Shown here in pieces: positions 51,849-62,337 of a stretch of DNA of 64,000 bases (position 1 is the first letter of the stretch; each line of letters opens with the position of its first letter). The DNA is taken from contig NZ_JARKMZ010000042.1 in NCBI RefSeq assembly GCF_029360775.1, forward strand, positions 1-64,000. Reading direction: 5' to 3'. A program made the translations under genes and the position numbers. This DNA is from Daejeonella sp. H1SJ63. GTDB taxonomy: Bacteria > Bacteroidota > Bacteroidia > Sphingobacteriales > Sphingobacteriaceae. A model generated the notes under the pieces. The model was not told the origin of the DNA. It made no database searches and was given only the letters and a program-made list of their open reading frames with translations.

Positions 51849-52886
51849 TCATTTTAAACGTTCTTTTAAGATATTTTCAAGTTCTTCAATCCTCTTCTCA
51901 AGCTCAGGCAAACGCTTGGTAACTACCAGATATTTTAAAGAGTCTCTGTAAGTTGCCAGAGGATGGCCATTCCAACTTTTATTCTCTTCCTTAATTGAAT
52001 TATTTACTCCTGATTTTGCTCCGATATTACTACCGTTGGCAATAGTGATATGCCCAACTATACCTACCTGACCTCCGATAACACAATTCTCACCAACCTT
52101 AGTACTGCCTGAAATTCCGGTCTGAGCTGCGATAACCGTGTTTGAGCCAATCTCAACATTATGCGCAATCTGGATAAGATTATCAAGTTTTACTCCCTTA
52201 CGAATGATTGTTGAACCCATAGTAGCTCTGTCAATAGTAGTGTTAGATCCTATTTCAACGTTTTCTTCTATAATAACGTTACCAATCTGACTAACTTTTC
52301 GATAAGCACCATCTCCATTATTTGCAAAACCAAAACCATCACTGCCAATAATCACACCCGAATGAATGATGCTGTTATCGCCAATGACACAGTTAAAATA
52401 TACATTTACACAGGCATACAAAGTTACATTTTTACCTATGATCACATTATCTGCCAGATAAGTATTCGGATAAATTTTACTGCCATCGCCAACCTCAACA
52501 TTAGGCCCGATGTAAGCAAAAGCACCTATATAAACATCTTTCCCAATCTTCGCTGTAGGATGAATAAAGCTGGGATCTTCAATCCCGACCTTTTTTGATT
52601 TGGTTAATTCGTCGTATTTCTCTAACAGTACAGAAAATGCACTGTATGCATTCTTAACTCTGATCAGTGTTGCATTGATCGGCTGAGCCGGCACAAAATC
52701 CTCATTTACAATAATTATTGAGGCTCCTGAGCTGTAAACGTACTGTTCATATTTAGAGTTCGCCAGAAATGATAAAGAACCTGTGGTTGCCTCTTCTATT
52801 TTGGCTAGCTTATTTACTGTCACCTCAGGGTTACCTTCAACAGTTCCTTCGAGTAAAATTCCAATCTGATGTGCAGTTATTTGCAT
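51849..52886 (-). CDS. lpxD: UDP-3-O-(3-hydroxymyristoyl)glucosamine N-acyltransferase
   Basis: 345 residues. An N-terminal uridine-binding domain (1-95; [13 protein letters not shown]) is followed by about ten hexapeptide coils with the catalytic histidine in [13 protein letters not shown], and a C-terminal coiled-coil helix. It adds the second acyl chain to lipid A precursor. It is the first gene of the lpxD-lpxC/fabZ-lpxA operon, and its ATG lies only 4 bp after a perfect -7 element, implying a leaderless or nearly leaderless message. Very confident of identity. Confidence 0.96.
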   Translation of the reverse strand: MQITAHQIGILLEGTVEGNPEVTVNKLAKIEEATTGSLSFLANSKYEQYVYSSGASIIIVNEDFVPAQPINATLIRVKNAYSAFSVLLEKYDELTKSKKVGIEDPSFIHPTAKIGKDVYIGAFAYIGPNVEVGDGSKIYPNTYLADNVIIGKNVTLYACVNVYFNCVIGDNSIIHSGVIIGSDGFGFANNGDGAYRKVSQIGNVIIEENVEIGSNTTIDRATMGSTIIRKGVKLDNLIQIAHNVEIGSNTVIAAQTGISGSTKVGENCVIGGQVGIVGHITIANGSNIGAKSGVNNSIKEENKSWNGHPLATYRDSLKYLVVTKRLPELEKRIEELENILKERLK

Positions 52887-52890
52887 CTGG

Positions 52891-52921
52891 CAAATTTATG
52901 TGTTATTAGTTAACGAACAAA
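52891..52921 (-). promoter_or_regulatory. Predicted promoter of the lpx operon
   Basis: Minus-strand TAAATTTG (52891-52898) and TTTG (52918-52921) give an exact Bacteroidota promoter with 19-bp spacing. The lpxD ATG begins four bases after the -7 box, so transcription probably starts at or next to the start codon. Confidence 0.7.
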
Positions 52922-52946
52922 GTTTGAAATGTTCGCCGTTCATTTA

Positions 52947-54176
<1,230 letters not shown>

Positions 54177-54271
54177 GATGTGAATCTAAAGGCACAAAAA
54201 TTGTTAATTTTAATGACAATTGAGTGTATTTATGAGTCAGTAGGTTCAGAAATTGTTAATTTTACATTGAA

Positions 54272-55825
54272 ATGCAGGAAACAACGATATTATGGGCCGA
54301 TGATGAAATCGATCTGTTAAAGCCACACATATTATTTCTGAATGAAAAGGGCTATAAGATCAGTACTGTAACAAACGGTAATGATGCTTTGGAGATTTTC
54401 AATAAGGAACATTTTGACCTTGTTTTTCTGGATGAAAATATGCCGGGTCTGACCGGTCTGGAAACTCTGGCCAGAATAAAAACCATTGACCCTGATGTTC
54501 CCATTGTTCTGATCACCAAGAATGAGGAAGAATACATGATGGAAGATGCAATCGGTTTTAAAATCGATGATTATCTCATCAAGCCGGTTAACCCGAAGCA
54601 AATTCTTCTGACCATCAAGAAACTGATAGACAACAAAAGGCTGGTCAGTGAAAAAACCTCTATGGCATACCGTCAGGACTTTCGCACCCTGGGTATGACA
54701 CTCAACGAAAAACTGAGTTTTTCAGAATGGGTTGATGTATATAAAAAACTGGTATACTGGGAACTTTCACTTGAAAAACTGGAAGATGAGGGCATGCATG
54801 AAATCCTGACCGTGCAGAAATCAGAAGCCAATGTTCAGTTCTCAAAGTTTATCGAAAAAAATTATCTCAACTGGTGCAAAAAACCGGAAGAAGGACCCGT
54901 AACATCCAATCAGCTTTTCGTTAAGAAAGTGTTTCCGGCACTTGAACCTAAAAAACCAACTTTCTTTATTCTGATAGATAACCTGAGATACGATCAGTGG
55001 AAAATGATCAATTCATTATTGATGGATTATTACCGGATTGAGGAGGAAGATAGTTATTACAGTATTTTGCCTACTGCAACTCAGTACGCCAGAAACGCCA
55101 TTTTCTCAGGGCTAATGCCTCTTGAAATGGAGCGGCGTTTTCCGGATATGTGGCAAAATGATGAGGATGAAGGTGGAAAGAATCTGTTTGAAGAGAAGTT
55201 TCTTGCAGATCAGATTCAACGGGTAATGCGTAAAGATTGTAAATACTCGTATAATAAGATTCTGACTTTTGAGCAAGGGAAAAATATTATAGATAATCTC
55301 AATAATCTGATGGGTAACGATCTGAATGTGATCGTCTATAATTTTGTGGATATGTTATCACATGCCCGCACAGATATGGCAATGATACGCGAACTGGCAA
55401 ATGATGAAGCTGCTTATCGCTCCCTGACTCTTTCCTGGTTTGAACATTCGCCATTACTGGAGGCGCTGAAAAAACTTTCTCAGAAAAATATAAAACTGAT
55501 TATTACCACAGATCACGGAACCATCAGGGTAAAACATCCGAGCAAGGTAATCGGCGACCGGAATACCAATTCGAATTTAAGATACAAGCAGGGTAAAAAC
55601 CTGAATTTCAATGCCAAAGAAGTCTTCCATATCAAAAATCCGCATGAAGCAAAACTTCCAAAACTTCATATGAGTTCAAGTTTTATCTTTGCCAAAGAAG
55701 ACAGCTATTTCGTTTATCCAAACAACTATAATCAGTTCGTAAACTATTATAACGAAACTTTTCAGCATGGCGGAATCTCTATGGAAGAAATGATCGTTCC
55801 TTACGCAACTTATAGTCCGAAATAA
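54272..55825 (+). CDS. porX: PorX-type response regulator with PglZ domain
   Basis: 517 residues. The receiver (1-120) has D10-D11, phospho-acceptor D54 in FLDENMPG and lysine in LIKPVNP. A helical linker leads to a PglZ/alkaline-phosphatase-like domain (about 210-510) with metal-ligand segments FILIDNLRYDQW and IITTDHGTIRV, plus a histidine in HGGISMEEM. PorX controls the type IX secretion system together with the kinase PorY and sigma factor SigP, and its PglZ domain has phosphodiesterase activity on oligonucleotides (family knowledge). porY is not in the window. Divergent from the HD gene across about 95 bp. Very confident. Confidence 0.96.
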   Translation: MQETTILWADDEIDLLKPHILFLNEKGYKISTVTNGNDALEIFNKEHFDLVFLDENMPGLTGLETLARIKTIDPDVPIVLITKNEEEYMMEDAIGFKIDDYLIKPVNPKQILLTIKKLIDNKRLVSEKTSMAYRQDFRTLGMTLNEKLSFSEWVDVYKKLVYWELSLEKLEDEGMHEILTVQKSEANVQFSKFIEKNYLNWCKKPEEGPVTSNQLFVKKVFPALEPKKPTFFILIDNLRYDQWKMINSLLMDYYRIEEEDSYYSILPTATQYARNAIFSGLMPLEMERRFPDMWQNDEDEGGKNLFEEKFLADQIQRVMRKDCKYSYNKILTFEQGKNIIDNLNNLMGNDLNVIVYNFVDMLSHARTDMAMIRELANDEAAYRSLTLSWFEHSPLLEALKKLSQKNIKLIITTDHGTIRVKHPSKVIGDRNTNSNLRYKQGKNLNFNAKEVFHIKNPHEAKLPKLHMSSSFIFAKEDSYFVYPNNYNQFVNYYNETFQHGGISMEEMIVPYATYSPK

Positions 55826-55850
55826 AGCCATCCGGAATACTATTGTGTTT

Positions 55851-56267
55851 ATGAAAATTAAACTGAACAGCGAGCTTGAATTGCCTGAAGCGGCATCTGC
55901 TCTTCTGAATTTTGCAGGTGATGAAAAGGTCTTTCTTCTGGAGGGAGAAATGGGCGCCGGTAAAACCACATTGATTAAAACAATTTGCCGGAATCTTGGT
56001 GTCTCGGATACGGCAAGCAGTCCGACCTATTCTATTGTCAATGAGTATGAATACCCCGGAGGCAAAGTCTATCATTTCGATTTTTTCAGAATAAAAAACG
56101 AAATTGAAGCATTCGATATCGGTTTTGAAGAATATCTGGACTCAGGAGAATATTGCTTTATAGAGTGGCCTGACATGATTAGTAACCTCTGGCCCCTGCA
56201 TTACATTCGTATCAGAATTGATCAGGATGAAGATGGCAGCCGCATCATCTGTGCTGACAAAATATAA
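55851..56267 (+). CDS. tsaE: tRNA threonylcarbamoyladenosine biosynthesis ATPase TsaE
   Basis: 138 residues from ATG 55851; a GTG at 55845 would add two residues. Walker A is EGEMGAGKTTLIK (about 28), with SSPTYSIVNEY and the Walker B-like HFDFFR, then CFIEWPD. TsaE supplies ATPase activity to the TsaBDE complex making t6A37 on ANN-decoding tRNAs. It starts 25 bp after porX, and alanine dehydrogenase follows 61 bp later. Very confident. Confidence 0.95.
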   Translation: MKIKLNSELELPEAASALLNFAGDEKVFLLEGEMGAGKTTLIKTICRNLGVSDTASSPTYSIVNEYEYPGGKVYHFDFFRIKNEIEAFDIGFEEYLDSGEYCFIEWPDMISNLWPLHYIRIRIDQDEDGSRIICADKI

Positions 56268-56328
56268 GCCTCTTTCTTCCCCGCTTTTTTAAAAAATTCG
56301 TACCTTCCATTTCCTTATTGAAACCTAA

Positions 56329-57543
56329 ATGAAGAGTGAATTTTCTGACATTGCAAAACAGGCCATGATGCAACCGCAGGAGGCGATGTTAGAGGTTAAA
56401 AACAAGAAGAACAGTCTTTATATCGGCATTCCTAAAGAAACTTCCTTTCAGGAAAACAGAATTGCTTTAACTCCTTTATCAGTTGGCTTACTTGTTCAAA
56501 ACGGACATGAAGTAGTTATTGAAGCCGGTGCAGGAATTGCTGCTAACTTCAATGATAATCATTACAGCGAACAGGGGGCAAGAATTGTTTACGATAAAAA
56601 AGAGGTTTATAAAGCCGATCTGATCATCAAAATTGCTCCGCCAACGCCTGATGAAGTAGGAATGATGAAAACCGGACAGGTTCTATTCTCAGCTTTGCAG
56701 ATGTCAACCATGAAACCTGATTTTCTTCATTCGCTAATGAAGAAAAACATTACTGCGCTTTCATTTGAATATCTGCGTGATGAAGGCAATATTTTGAGTG
56801 TGGTACGGGCAATGAGCGAGATTGTCGGAGCAACTTCTGTTCTGATTGCTGCTGAATACCTGAGCAATGTTTTTGAAGGCAAGGGATTAATGCTTGGCGG
56901 CATCACCGGGGTTCCACCAACAGAAATTGTTATTCTCGGCGCCGGAACAGTGGGTGAATATGCTGCCCGCACTGCCATAGCTCTGGGTGCTGAAGTGAAG
57001 GTTTTTGATAGCTCGATATACAGGCTTCGCCGCCTGCAGAATAATATAGGCAGCAGGGTTTTCACTTCGGTTATTCAACCGGTAGTGCTTCAAAAAGCTA
57101 TTTGCAGCTGTGACGTAGCCATAGGAGCAATCCGGGCCAGCCATGGAAGAAGCCCCTGCATAGTTTCAGAAGAAACAGTCAGCAAAATGAAACCCAATTC
57201 TGTAATTATTGATGTAAGTATTGATCAGGGAGGATGTTTCGAAACATCAGAGGTAACAAACCATACCGTTCCAACATTCAGGAAGTATGATGTAATCCAT
57301 TACTGCGTTCCGAATATCGCATCAAGAGTTTCGCGTACTGCAACTTATGCATTAACCAATATTTTCACCCCGATCATTCTCGATATCGGAGAAATGGGTG
57401 GTATAATGAACCTGATCTGGGAAAAACCTGGTATTCGTAATGCCATCTATCTCTATCAGGGTAAGCTTACAAATAAAGACCTCTCAGACCGCTTTAACAT
57501 ACCGGTAAAGGATCTGGATCTTTTAATTGTGTCCAATCGCTGA
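56329..57543 (+). CDS. ald: Alanine dehydrogenase
   Basis: 404 residues, about 35 longer than the usual 370 because of an N-terminal extension (1-35). The core begins IGIPKETSFQENRIALTP (cited by GIPKETSFQENR), has the substrate-binding segment SFEYLRD, the NAD site VILGAGTVGEYAARTA (about 205), and IDVSIDQGG. It interconverts L-alanine and pyruvate with NAD and ammonia. Its stop overlaps the start of the D-Ala-D-Ala dipeptidase gene by one base, linking alanine release from dipeptides to alanine oxidation. Confident of family; the alternative is a related pyridine nucleotide transhydrogenase-like protein, disfavoured by length. Confidence 0.92.
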   Translation: MKSEFSDIAKQAMMQPQEAMLEVKNKKNSLYIGIPKETSFQENRIALTPLSVGLLVQNGHEVVIEAGAGIAANFNDNHYSEQGARIVYDKKEVYKADLIIKIAPPTPDEVGMMKTGQVLFSALQMSTMKPDFLHSLMKKNITALSFEYLRDEGNILSVVRAMSEIVGATSVLIAAEYLSNVFEGKGLMLGGITGVPPTEIVILGAGTVGEYAARTAIALGAEVKVFDSSIYRLRRLQNNIGSRVFTSVIQPVVLQKAICSCDVAIGAIRASHGRSPCIVSEETVSKMKPNSVIIDVSIDQGGCFETSEVTNHTVPTFRKYDVIHYCVPNIASRVSRTATYALTNIFTPIILDIGEMGGIMNLIWEKPGIRNAIYLYQGKLTNKDLSDRFNIPVKDLDLLIVSNR

Positions 57544-58220
57544 TGAAGAAGATCTTGTTCTTATTCTTACTTTTTTGTTCTGCCGGAACAAAAGCGCAGA
57601 AAAATAATCCTTACGGACTTCAGATTATCAATGATCTTAAAGCCTACAGGGAATATGTCAAAGCAGACAGCAGTAAAGAACTGCTAGAACTCAAAAAATA
57701 TATTCCCGGAATTAAGCTGGACATCCGTTATGCCACCAAAAATAATTTTACCGGACAGGCAGTTTATAAACAGGCAAGGGCATTTGCAAGACGGCCGGTT
57801 ACAGAGGCATTAAAAAATGTTCAGGATGAACTGAAAAAATCAGGGTTGGGTCTGAAGATCTTTGACGGATACCGTCCCTATACAGTTACAACTAAGTTTT
57901 TCGCAATTGCTAATGATAAGAGCTTTGTTGCCAATCCTAAAGACGGTTCCAGACATAATCGTGGCTGTGCCATTGACCTCACCCTGATCAATCTTAAAAC
58001 CGGAAAGGAACTGGCAATGCCGACCCCTTACGATAGCTTTGCTCCTGAAGCCGCATCTGATTTTAAAAATCTTCCGGAAGAAGTGATTAAAAACAGAGAA
58101 CTACTGCAGACTGTGATGGAAAAAAATAATTTCAGGGTGCTGAACAATGAATGGTGGCACTTTGATTTTATCGGCTGGAGAAACTTCGAGCTGATGGATA
58201 TCCCTTTTGAGGATCTTTAA
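57543..58220 (+). CDS. D-alanyl-D-alanine dipeptidase (VanX/DdpX family, M15D)
   Basis: 225 residues with a signal peptide (MKKILFLFLLFCSAGTKAQ). The M15 zinc site is SRHNRGCAIDLTL (SxHxxGxAxD, about 138) and EWWHFDF (about 200), with an arginine in DGYRPY. It hydrolyses D-Ala-D-Ala or similar D,D-dipeptides; exported, so a catabolic or recycling role is more likely than vancomycin resistance (no vanH/vanA here). It overlaps ald by one base, a sign of coupled translation. It converges with the AONS-like gene, overlapping by 4 bp. Very confident of family. Confidence 0.94.
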   Translation: MKKILFLFLLFCSAGTKAQKNNPYGLQIINDLKAYREYVKADSSKELLELKKYIPGIKLDIRYATKNNFTGQAVYKQARAFARRPVTEALKNVQDELKKSGLGLKIFDGYRPYTVTTKFFAIANDKSFVANPKDGSRHNRGCAIDLTLINLKTGKELAMPTPYDSFAPEAASDFKNLPEEVIKNRELLQTVMEKNNFRVLNNEWWHFDFIGWRNFELMDIPFEDL

Positions 58221-59230
58221 GATTTAAAATCATTGATCAGATTGGCCAGAATACCCAATTCTTCTGCTGTATGAATACTGCTGATTACGATGCGGTGCAG
58301 CGATTTACCTTTCGGGTCGGGATAAGGAAAAGATGAAAAGTTTATACCATTTTTCGAAAGATGTATAGCCAGCTGATCATCCGGGACTAAAAACACCGGA
58401 AAGTCGGGTATAAAGAACAACTTCTCCTTAGAAATCAGCAGATCTGTGAACAATCTTAAATTATGGCGCAGTTTCTTCAACTCATTGGAATAAATACTCC
58501 CGGCATTCGTAAAAGCAAATAATGCCCCGGGTGAAGGAGGTGAACTTCCTGCATAAACAGGCGTGTTTCGTAATTCCTGAATTGTATCTATGTCGCTTAG
58601 AATAATTCCTGCATCTGTACCTAATGCCTTAGCCAATGAAGAAATTACAATGGTTTTGATGTTTACCAGATCAGGCAATCTTTTAAAGACTCCCTCCCCG
58701 TTTTCGCCGGTGATGCCGATGCCATGGGAATCGTCTACCAAAAGCACCGGATTGCGAGATGGATCAATCTTTTTAAGCCAGCTGAAATCATAAATTTCAG
58801 GAATCAAATTATTGACTGAATTACTGATGATCATACATGGCTCTGAAGAACTGTTAACCCTGTGAACTGTTTGTTCTGCCCAGTCACTGAACTTCATCTT
58901 CGGTGGATTCGAAATTCCAGGCCAGAGTGCCGGATGTGTTTCGGGTGCATAGATCAGTTCATGAGAAGGGCTGTAATTCTGAACAACAAGCTGTGCTGAC
59001 AAATATCCGCTGGATACAAGAATAGAATCTCCGGCTCCAAATCGTTTTGCAGCTGCATTTTCAGCAATCGAAAAAATATCAAGCGTTATATTATTGTTTC
59101 TGGATGCTCCATGATTTACACCATAGATCTCCATTCCCCTGATGAAAAGTTTTCTGAATTCTTCGTTATGAGGCATCCCCAGATAGGCAGTACCGCCAAA
59201 AAAGAGTGAAATATTAGTTTGCTGCTGCAT
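58217..59230 (-). CDS. Class I/II PLP-dependent acyltransferase/aminotransferase (AONS-like)
   Basis: 337 residues, about 45 shorter than typical 8-amino-7-oxononanoate synthases (about 385), the missing part being at the N-terminus. The PLP-binding region is intact: LVDDSHGIGITG (aspartate and histidine stacking) and ISSLAKALGTDAG with the Schiff-base lysine. GYLSAQLVVQ is the AONS-type glycine loop. Likely a 2-oxoamine synthase condensing an amino acid with an acyl-CoA, or a divergent biotin-pathway enzyme. No other bio gene is here. The short N-terminus may alter substrate access. Family secure, substrate open. Confidence 0.85.
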   Translation of the reverse strand: MQQQTNISLFFGGTAYLGMPHNEEFRKLFIRGMEIYGVNHGASRNNNITLDIFSIAENAAAKRFGAGDSILVSSGYLSAQLVVQNYSPSHELIYAPETHPALWPGISNPPKMKFSDWAEQTVHRVNSSSEPCMIISNSVNNLIPEIYDFSWLKKIDPSRNPVLLVDDSHGIGITGENGEGVFKRLPDLVNIKTIVISSLAKALGTDAGIILSDIDTIQELRNTPVYAGSSPPSPGALFAFTNAGSIYSNELKKLRHNLRLFTDLLISKEKLFFIPDFPVFLVPDDQLAIHLSKNGINFSSFPYPDPKGKSLHRIVISSIHTAEELGILANLINDFKS

Positions 59231-59341
59231 TTTTAATTTATTTCAGTTTGTTTGCCTGCATGATGTGCTTTTCTGTACCGTCTGGTAATGACTTGTGCAA
59301 ACTTAAAAGCAGTATAATGACGTAAAACAGCTTCATTAAAA

Positions 59342-60655
59342 TCAATAATTTTGATGAATCCAGGTAATTACTTTTTCCATTTCAGCCCTTACATCTGCAG
59401 TTGCTGCAGTAAAATTATTATTCATAAACGAAAAGATAAGCTTCCGGCCATTGCCGGTGATCAGATATCCGGTCAGGTTATGATTATTGGAAAGGCTACC
59501 GGTTTTGGCAAAAACAAATGGCTTCTCAGATTTATACAGGTTTCTTAATGTCCCGGTCTTTCCGCCCTGAGGTAAAAGATCAAAAAGCCTGTTTTCATTA
59601 CCTGCCTCATCGTAAATTTTTTCGCAGAGCTTTACCATACTTCTGGGGGTAAAAAGATTTTGCCGTGAAAGTCCGGAACCGTCAACCCATAACGCTTTAT
59701 CAGGCAAATCATTCAAATAATTTTTTAACATATAATCAATAACCACAGATGTTTTCATTTCCATTCCTCTTGATGCTGCAATATTCAACAGGATTTGTTC
59801 GGCGATGAAATTATCGCTGGGGAGCAGCATATGTTTGTAAAGTGTATCTGAGGGAATGCTAAACCATGTTTTAACATCTGCAGGTACCTTCATACTTATA
59901 AAACCCGAATAATTGGGGAGATTTTGCTGCAGCAAATCACTGACCAGCTCAGTGCTTACTTTAAATGGAACTATCTGACTAAACCCCGAAGGAGCCTCAG
60001 CCTTCGGTTGAAAAAATTCATTACTCAGTAAATCACGTCTGATACGGAACCTTCCTGCAGGTGCTGAAACTTCAGTATTTAACCTGAAAGCGGGCGAATT
60101 AAAAGTGGGGTTTGTGCGAATACCCTGTTCATTTTTGCTGAAACGAACGATATTGCCATATACCGGAAGCTCAGACATTTCTGGCTGATAATATTCATTA
60201 TAATCATCATAAGTCCAGCCCACACCATAAAAATCGCCTGTAAACCTGCCTGCCGACCAGTAGATCTTCTTTCGGGAAGCATTCAGCTTCTTTAAAACAG
60301 GCTGACTTGCAAAATCGGAGTTTAAAAACCCTGGATCACCGGTACCCCAAATAATCAGGGAATCGCCCCGTTCTACATAATTCAAACCGGCGATGGAATC
60401 TTTAAGTAATTTTAATCCTGCGTAAAATGTAAACAATTTGGTATTCGAAGCAGGAGTAAAATGTTTGTCGCTGTTCTGCCCTGCAATCATTTTCCTGTTC
60501 TTAAGATCATACAAGGCAAAACCCGTAAAATGCTCATTCAGAACATCCGACTGACGGAGCATTCTCAGAATCTTTGAAGGTCTTATTTTTTTGGCACTTA
60601 ACCCTTCAGAATTGCAAAATATAATCAGGACTATAAAAACATACTTTATTTTCAT
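59342..60655 (-). CDS. dacB: D-alanyl-D-alanine carboxypeptidase/endopeptidase (PBP4, DacB family)
   Basis: 437 residues with a signal peptide (MKIKYVFIVLIIFCNSEGLSA). The penicillin-binding motifs are in order: SxxK in TPASNTKLF (about 67), SxN in LLPSDNFIAEQ (about 278) and KTG in VFAKTGSLSN (about 382). The domain between SxxK and SxN is the large PBP4 insertion. It trims or cleaves peptidoglycan peptides in the periplasm. Its start codon abuts dispersed repeat copy B. Near the D-Ala-D-Ala dipeptidase, suggesting a wall-recycling theme. Very confident. Confidence 0.95.
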   Translation of the reverse strand: MKIKYVFIVLIIFCNSEGLSAKKIRPSKILRMLRQSDVLNEHFTGFALYDLKNRKMIAGQNSDKHFTPASNTKLFTFYAGLKLLKDSIAGLNYVERGDSLIIWGTGDPGFLNSDFASQPVLKKLNASRKKIYWSAGRFTGDFYGVGWTYDDYNEYYQPEMSELPVYGNIVRFSKNEQGIRTNPTFNSPAFRLNTEVSAPAGRFRIRRDLLSNEFFQPKAEAPSGFSQIVPFKVSTELVSDLLQQNLPNYSGFISMKVPADVKTWFSIPSDTLYKHMLLPSDNFIAEQILLNIAASRGMEMKTSVVIDYMLKNYLNDLPDKALWVDGSGLSRQNLFTPRSMVKLCEKIYDEAGNENRLFDLLPQGGKTGTLRNLYKSEKPFVFAKTGSLSNNHNLTGYLITGNGRKLIFSFMNNNFTAATADVRAEMEKVITWIHQNY

Positions 60656-60787
60656 CCGTTTATTTTTTTGTTTTTTAATGGTGATGAACCTGCCTGCGGC
60701 AAGCAGGCCTACCTGCCGGTAGGCAGATCATGTTTTGATAATCATACCCCCGGCGAAGGGATTAACAAAATTATGATGGTTTCATAT
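60653..60787. repeat. Dispersed intergenic repeat, copy B, with inserted hairpin module
   Basis: About 135 bp matching 61-155 in the same orientation, with an insert of about 36 bp between the shared TTTTAATGGTGA and GATCATG blocks. The edge at 60653-60655 is the ATG of dacB read on the other strand, so the element forms the entire region just upstream of that gene. It may supply the dacB 5' leader. Confidence 0.65.
60689..60724. repeat. Palindromic REP-like hairpin pair
   Basis: Two adjacent hairpins: CCTGCCTGCGGCAAGCAGG (5-bp arms plus weaker pairs) and GCCTACCTGCCGGTAGGC (perfect 7-bp stem, 4-base loop, 60707-60724). CCTGCC/GGCAGG palindromes are a common dispersed motif of Bacteroidota. 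It is an insert inside repeat copy B. Confidence 0.8.
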
Positions 60788-61002
60788 CAAGATTAAAAAA
60801 GACATACTATCTCCCCAATAAGAAGGAAATAAATGTAAAAGATAAGTTATAAAGCCTAAAATTAGCAAAGAATTATCGAATGCTATTTGCCATTCATTGA
60901 CAATGATCAGAAATCCTTGATAAATAATCGGTTGTAGCCGCGTAACTTGTTAAGCTTTTTTTAGTCTTTTTAATACCAATCGCTCTTAAAAGTAGCAGGT
61001 CA
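60788..61002. other. Intergenic region without recognised feature
   Basis: With repeat copy B, this makes 347 bp without a gene between dacB and the aspartyl protease. It should hold the protease promoter, but no exact TAnnTTTG was found. No RNA gene recognised. Confidence 0.35.
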
Positions 61003-62229
61003 TTGAGAAAATCCATTTTCATATCGGTATGTTTTCTTTTGCTGCACATCAAGGTGCATGCACAGAAGTTTGAGTTTAACGGAAATAAGAAGCGGGAAAC
61101 AATTTCTTTTAGGATGATCAAAAATCTGATGATCATTCCTCTGACAATCAATGGAAAAGGGCCGTTTAACTTTGTACTGGATACAGGTGTAGGACTTATG
61201 ATCATCTCTGATCCGAGACTGATAGATTCTTTACAGATTTCAAATCTGAAAAGCATAAAAATCTCCGGACTTGGAGAGGGCGAAGACTTAAGCGCCTATA
61301 TTAGTCCGGGCATTGAACTGGCCTTGGAAAGTACAAAAGCCGAAAATATTTCTGCAGCTGTACTTAAAACCGACGTCTTTGAGCTCTCAAATTATGCCGG
61401 TATCAACATCCATGGACTGATTGGTTATGAATTTTTCAATAGTTTTATTGTCCGTATAAATTTCATAAACAATACCCTTACCCTATTCCGGCCCGAAACC
61501 AATCATGTTCCACGAAAGGGTTTTAGAATACCAATTAGTATTGAAGAAAGGAAGCCTTATGTCATTTCAGAAATAGTATTGGAATCGGGAGAGAAACTTA
61601 CAGGAAAATTCATAATTGATACGGGTGCCGGCCATCCGGTTTCACTTGAAACAAACGACGGCGTTCCATTTAAATTACCCGAAAATAAAATTAATGCTAA
61701 TCTGGGAATTGGCCTTACCGGCCCGATTAATGGATATGTTGGCAGGATCAAATCCCTGAAAATTGGAAAATATATACTTGAGGATGTAATTACGGCTTTC
61801 CCTGATCACAAGGATCTTTCGTCTGGAATATATCCTGTAAGCAGAAACGGGAATATGGGTATTGCTGTACTCAAAAGGTTCAATGTGGTGTTCGATTACC
61901 ACCGATCTTCAATATATATTAAACCATCTTTTAAGCATAAAGAGCCTTTTGAACATGACATGACAGGTATGGAGCTCAGCTCGGCAGGTGACAATTTTGA
62001 AAAGCTGATTATTAACAGGGTTGAGCCAAACTCATCAGCAGATATTGCAGGCCTTGAAAAAGGGGATGAAATTTTAGCAATTAATTTCAAGCCTGTCAGT
62101 GAAATGAAAGAAAATGAAATTGAAAACATGTTCAAACCCGGAGATGAAAGAAATTTTGTAATCGATATTATCCGGACAAGTTCAAAAACAATTGAAAGGG
62201 TTATTCTTAGGCTAAAAAAGAGAATATAA
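61003..62229 (+). CDS. Retropepsin-like aspartyl protease with C-terminal PDZ domain
   Basis: 408 residues. The start is TTG at 61003, after an AGCAGGT purine-rich stretch, and gives a normal signal peptide (MRKSIFISVCFLLLHIKVHAQ); there is no ATG that would keep it. Two aspartyl-protease half-motifs are visible: FVLDTGVG (about 60) and FIIDTGAGHPVS (about 205). Residues about 310-400 form a PDZ domain (INRVEPNSSADIAGLEKGDEI, cited by PNSSADIAGLEKGD). Periplasmic or surface protease, possibly processing other envelope proteins. Its substrate is unknown. It precedes the zinc metalloprotease by 108 bp. Confidence 0.88.
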   Translation: MRKSIFISVCFLLLHIKVHAQKFEFNGNKKRETISFRMIKNLMIIPLTINGKGPFNFVLDTGVGLMIISDPRLIDSLQISNLKSIKISGLGEGEDLSAYISPGIELALESTKAENISAAVLKTDVFELSNYAGINIHGLIGYEFFNSFIVRINFINNTLTLFRPETNHVPRKGFRIPISIEERKPYVISEIVLESGEKLTGKFIIDTGAGHPVSLETNDGVPFKLPENKINANLGIGLTGPINGYVGRIKSLKIGKYILEDVITAFPDHKDLSSGIYPVSRNGNMGIAVLKRFNVVFDYHRSSIYIKPSFKHKEPFEHDMTGMELSSAGDNFEKLIINRVEPNSSADIAGLEKGDEILAINFKPVSEMKENEIENMFKPGDERNFVIDIIRTSSKTIERVILRLKKRI

Positions 62230-62337
62230 AATTTAAAAAATCACTTTTACTCTGAAATGAATGAATTTCTATCCTTTAGTCAGAGCAAATTATAAATTTG
62301 TAAATTCCTAAATAATTAACCAATAATTAAATTAAGT

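Noticed and set aside
57543-58220. Vancomycin-resistance cluster
   Set aside because: The VanX-like dipeptidase has a signal peptide and lacks vanH/vanA neighbours; recycling or catabolism is more likely.
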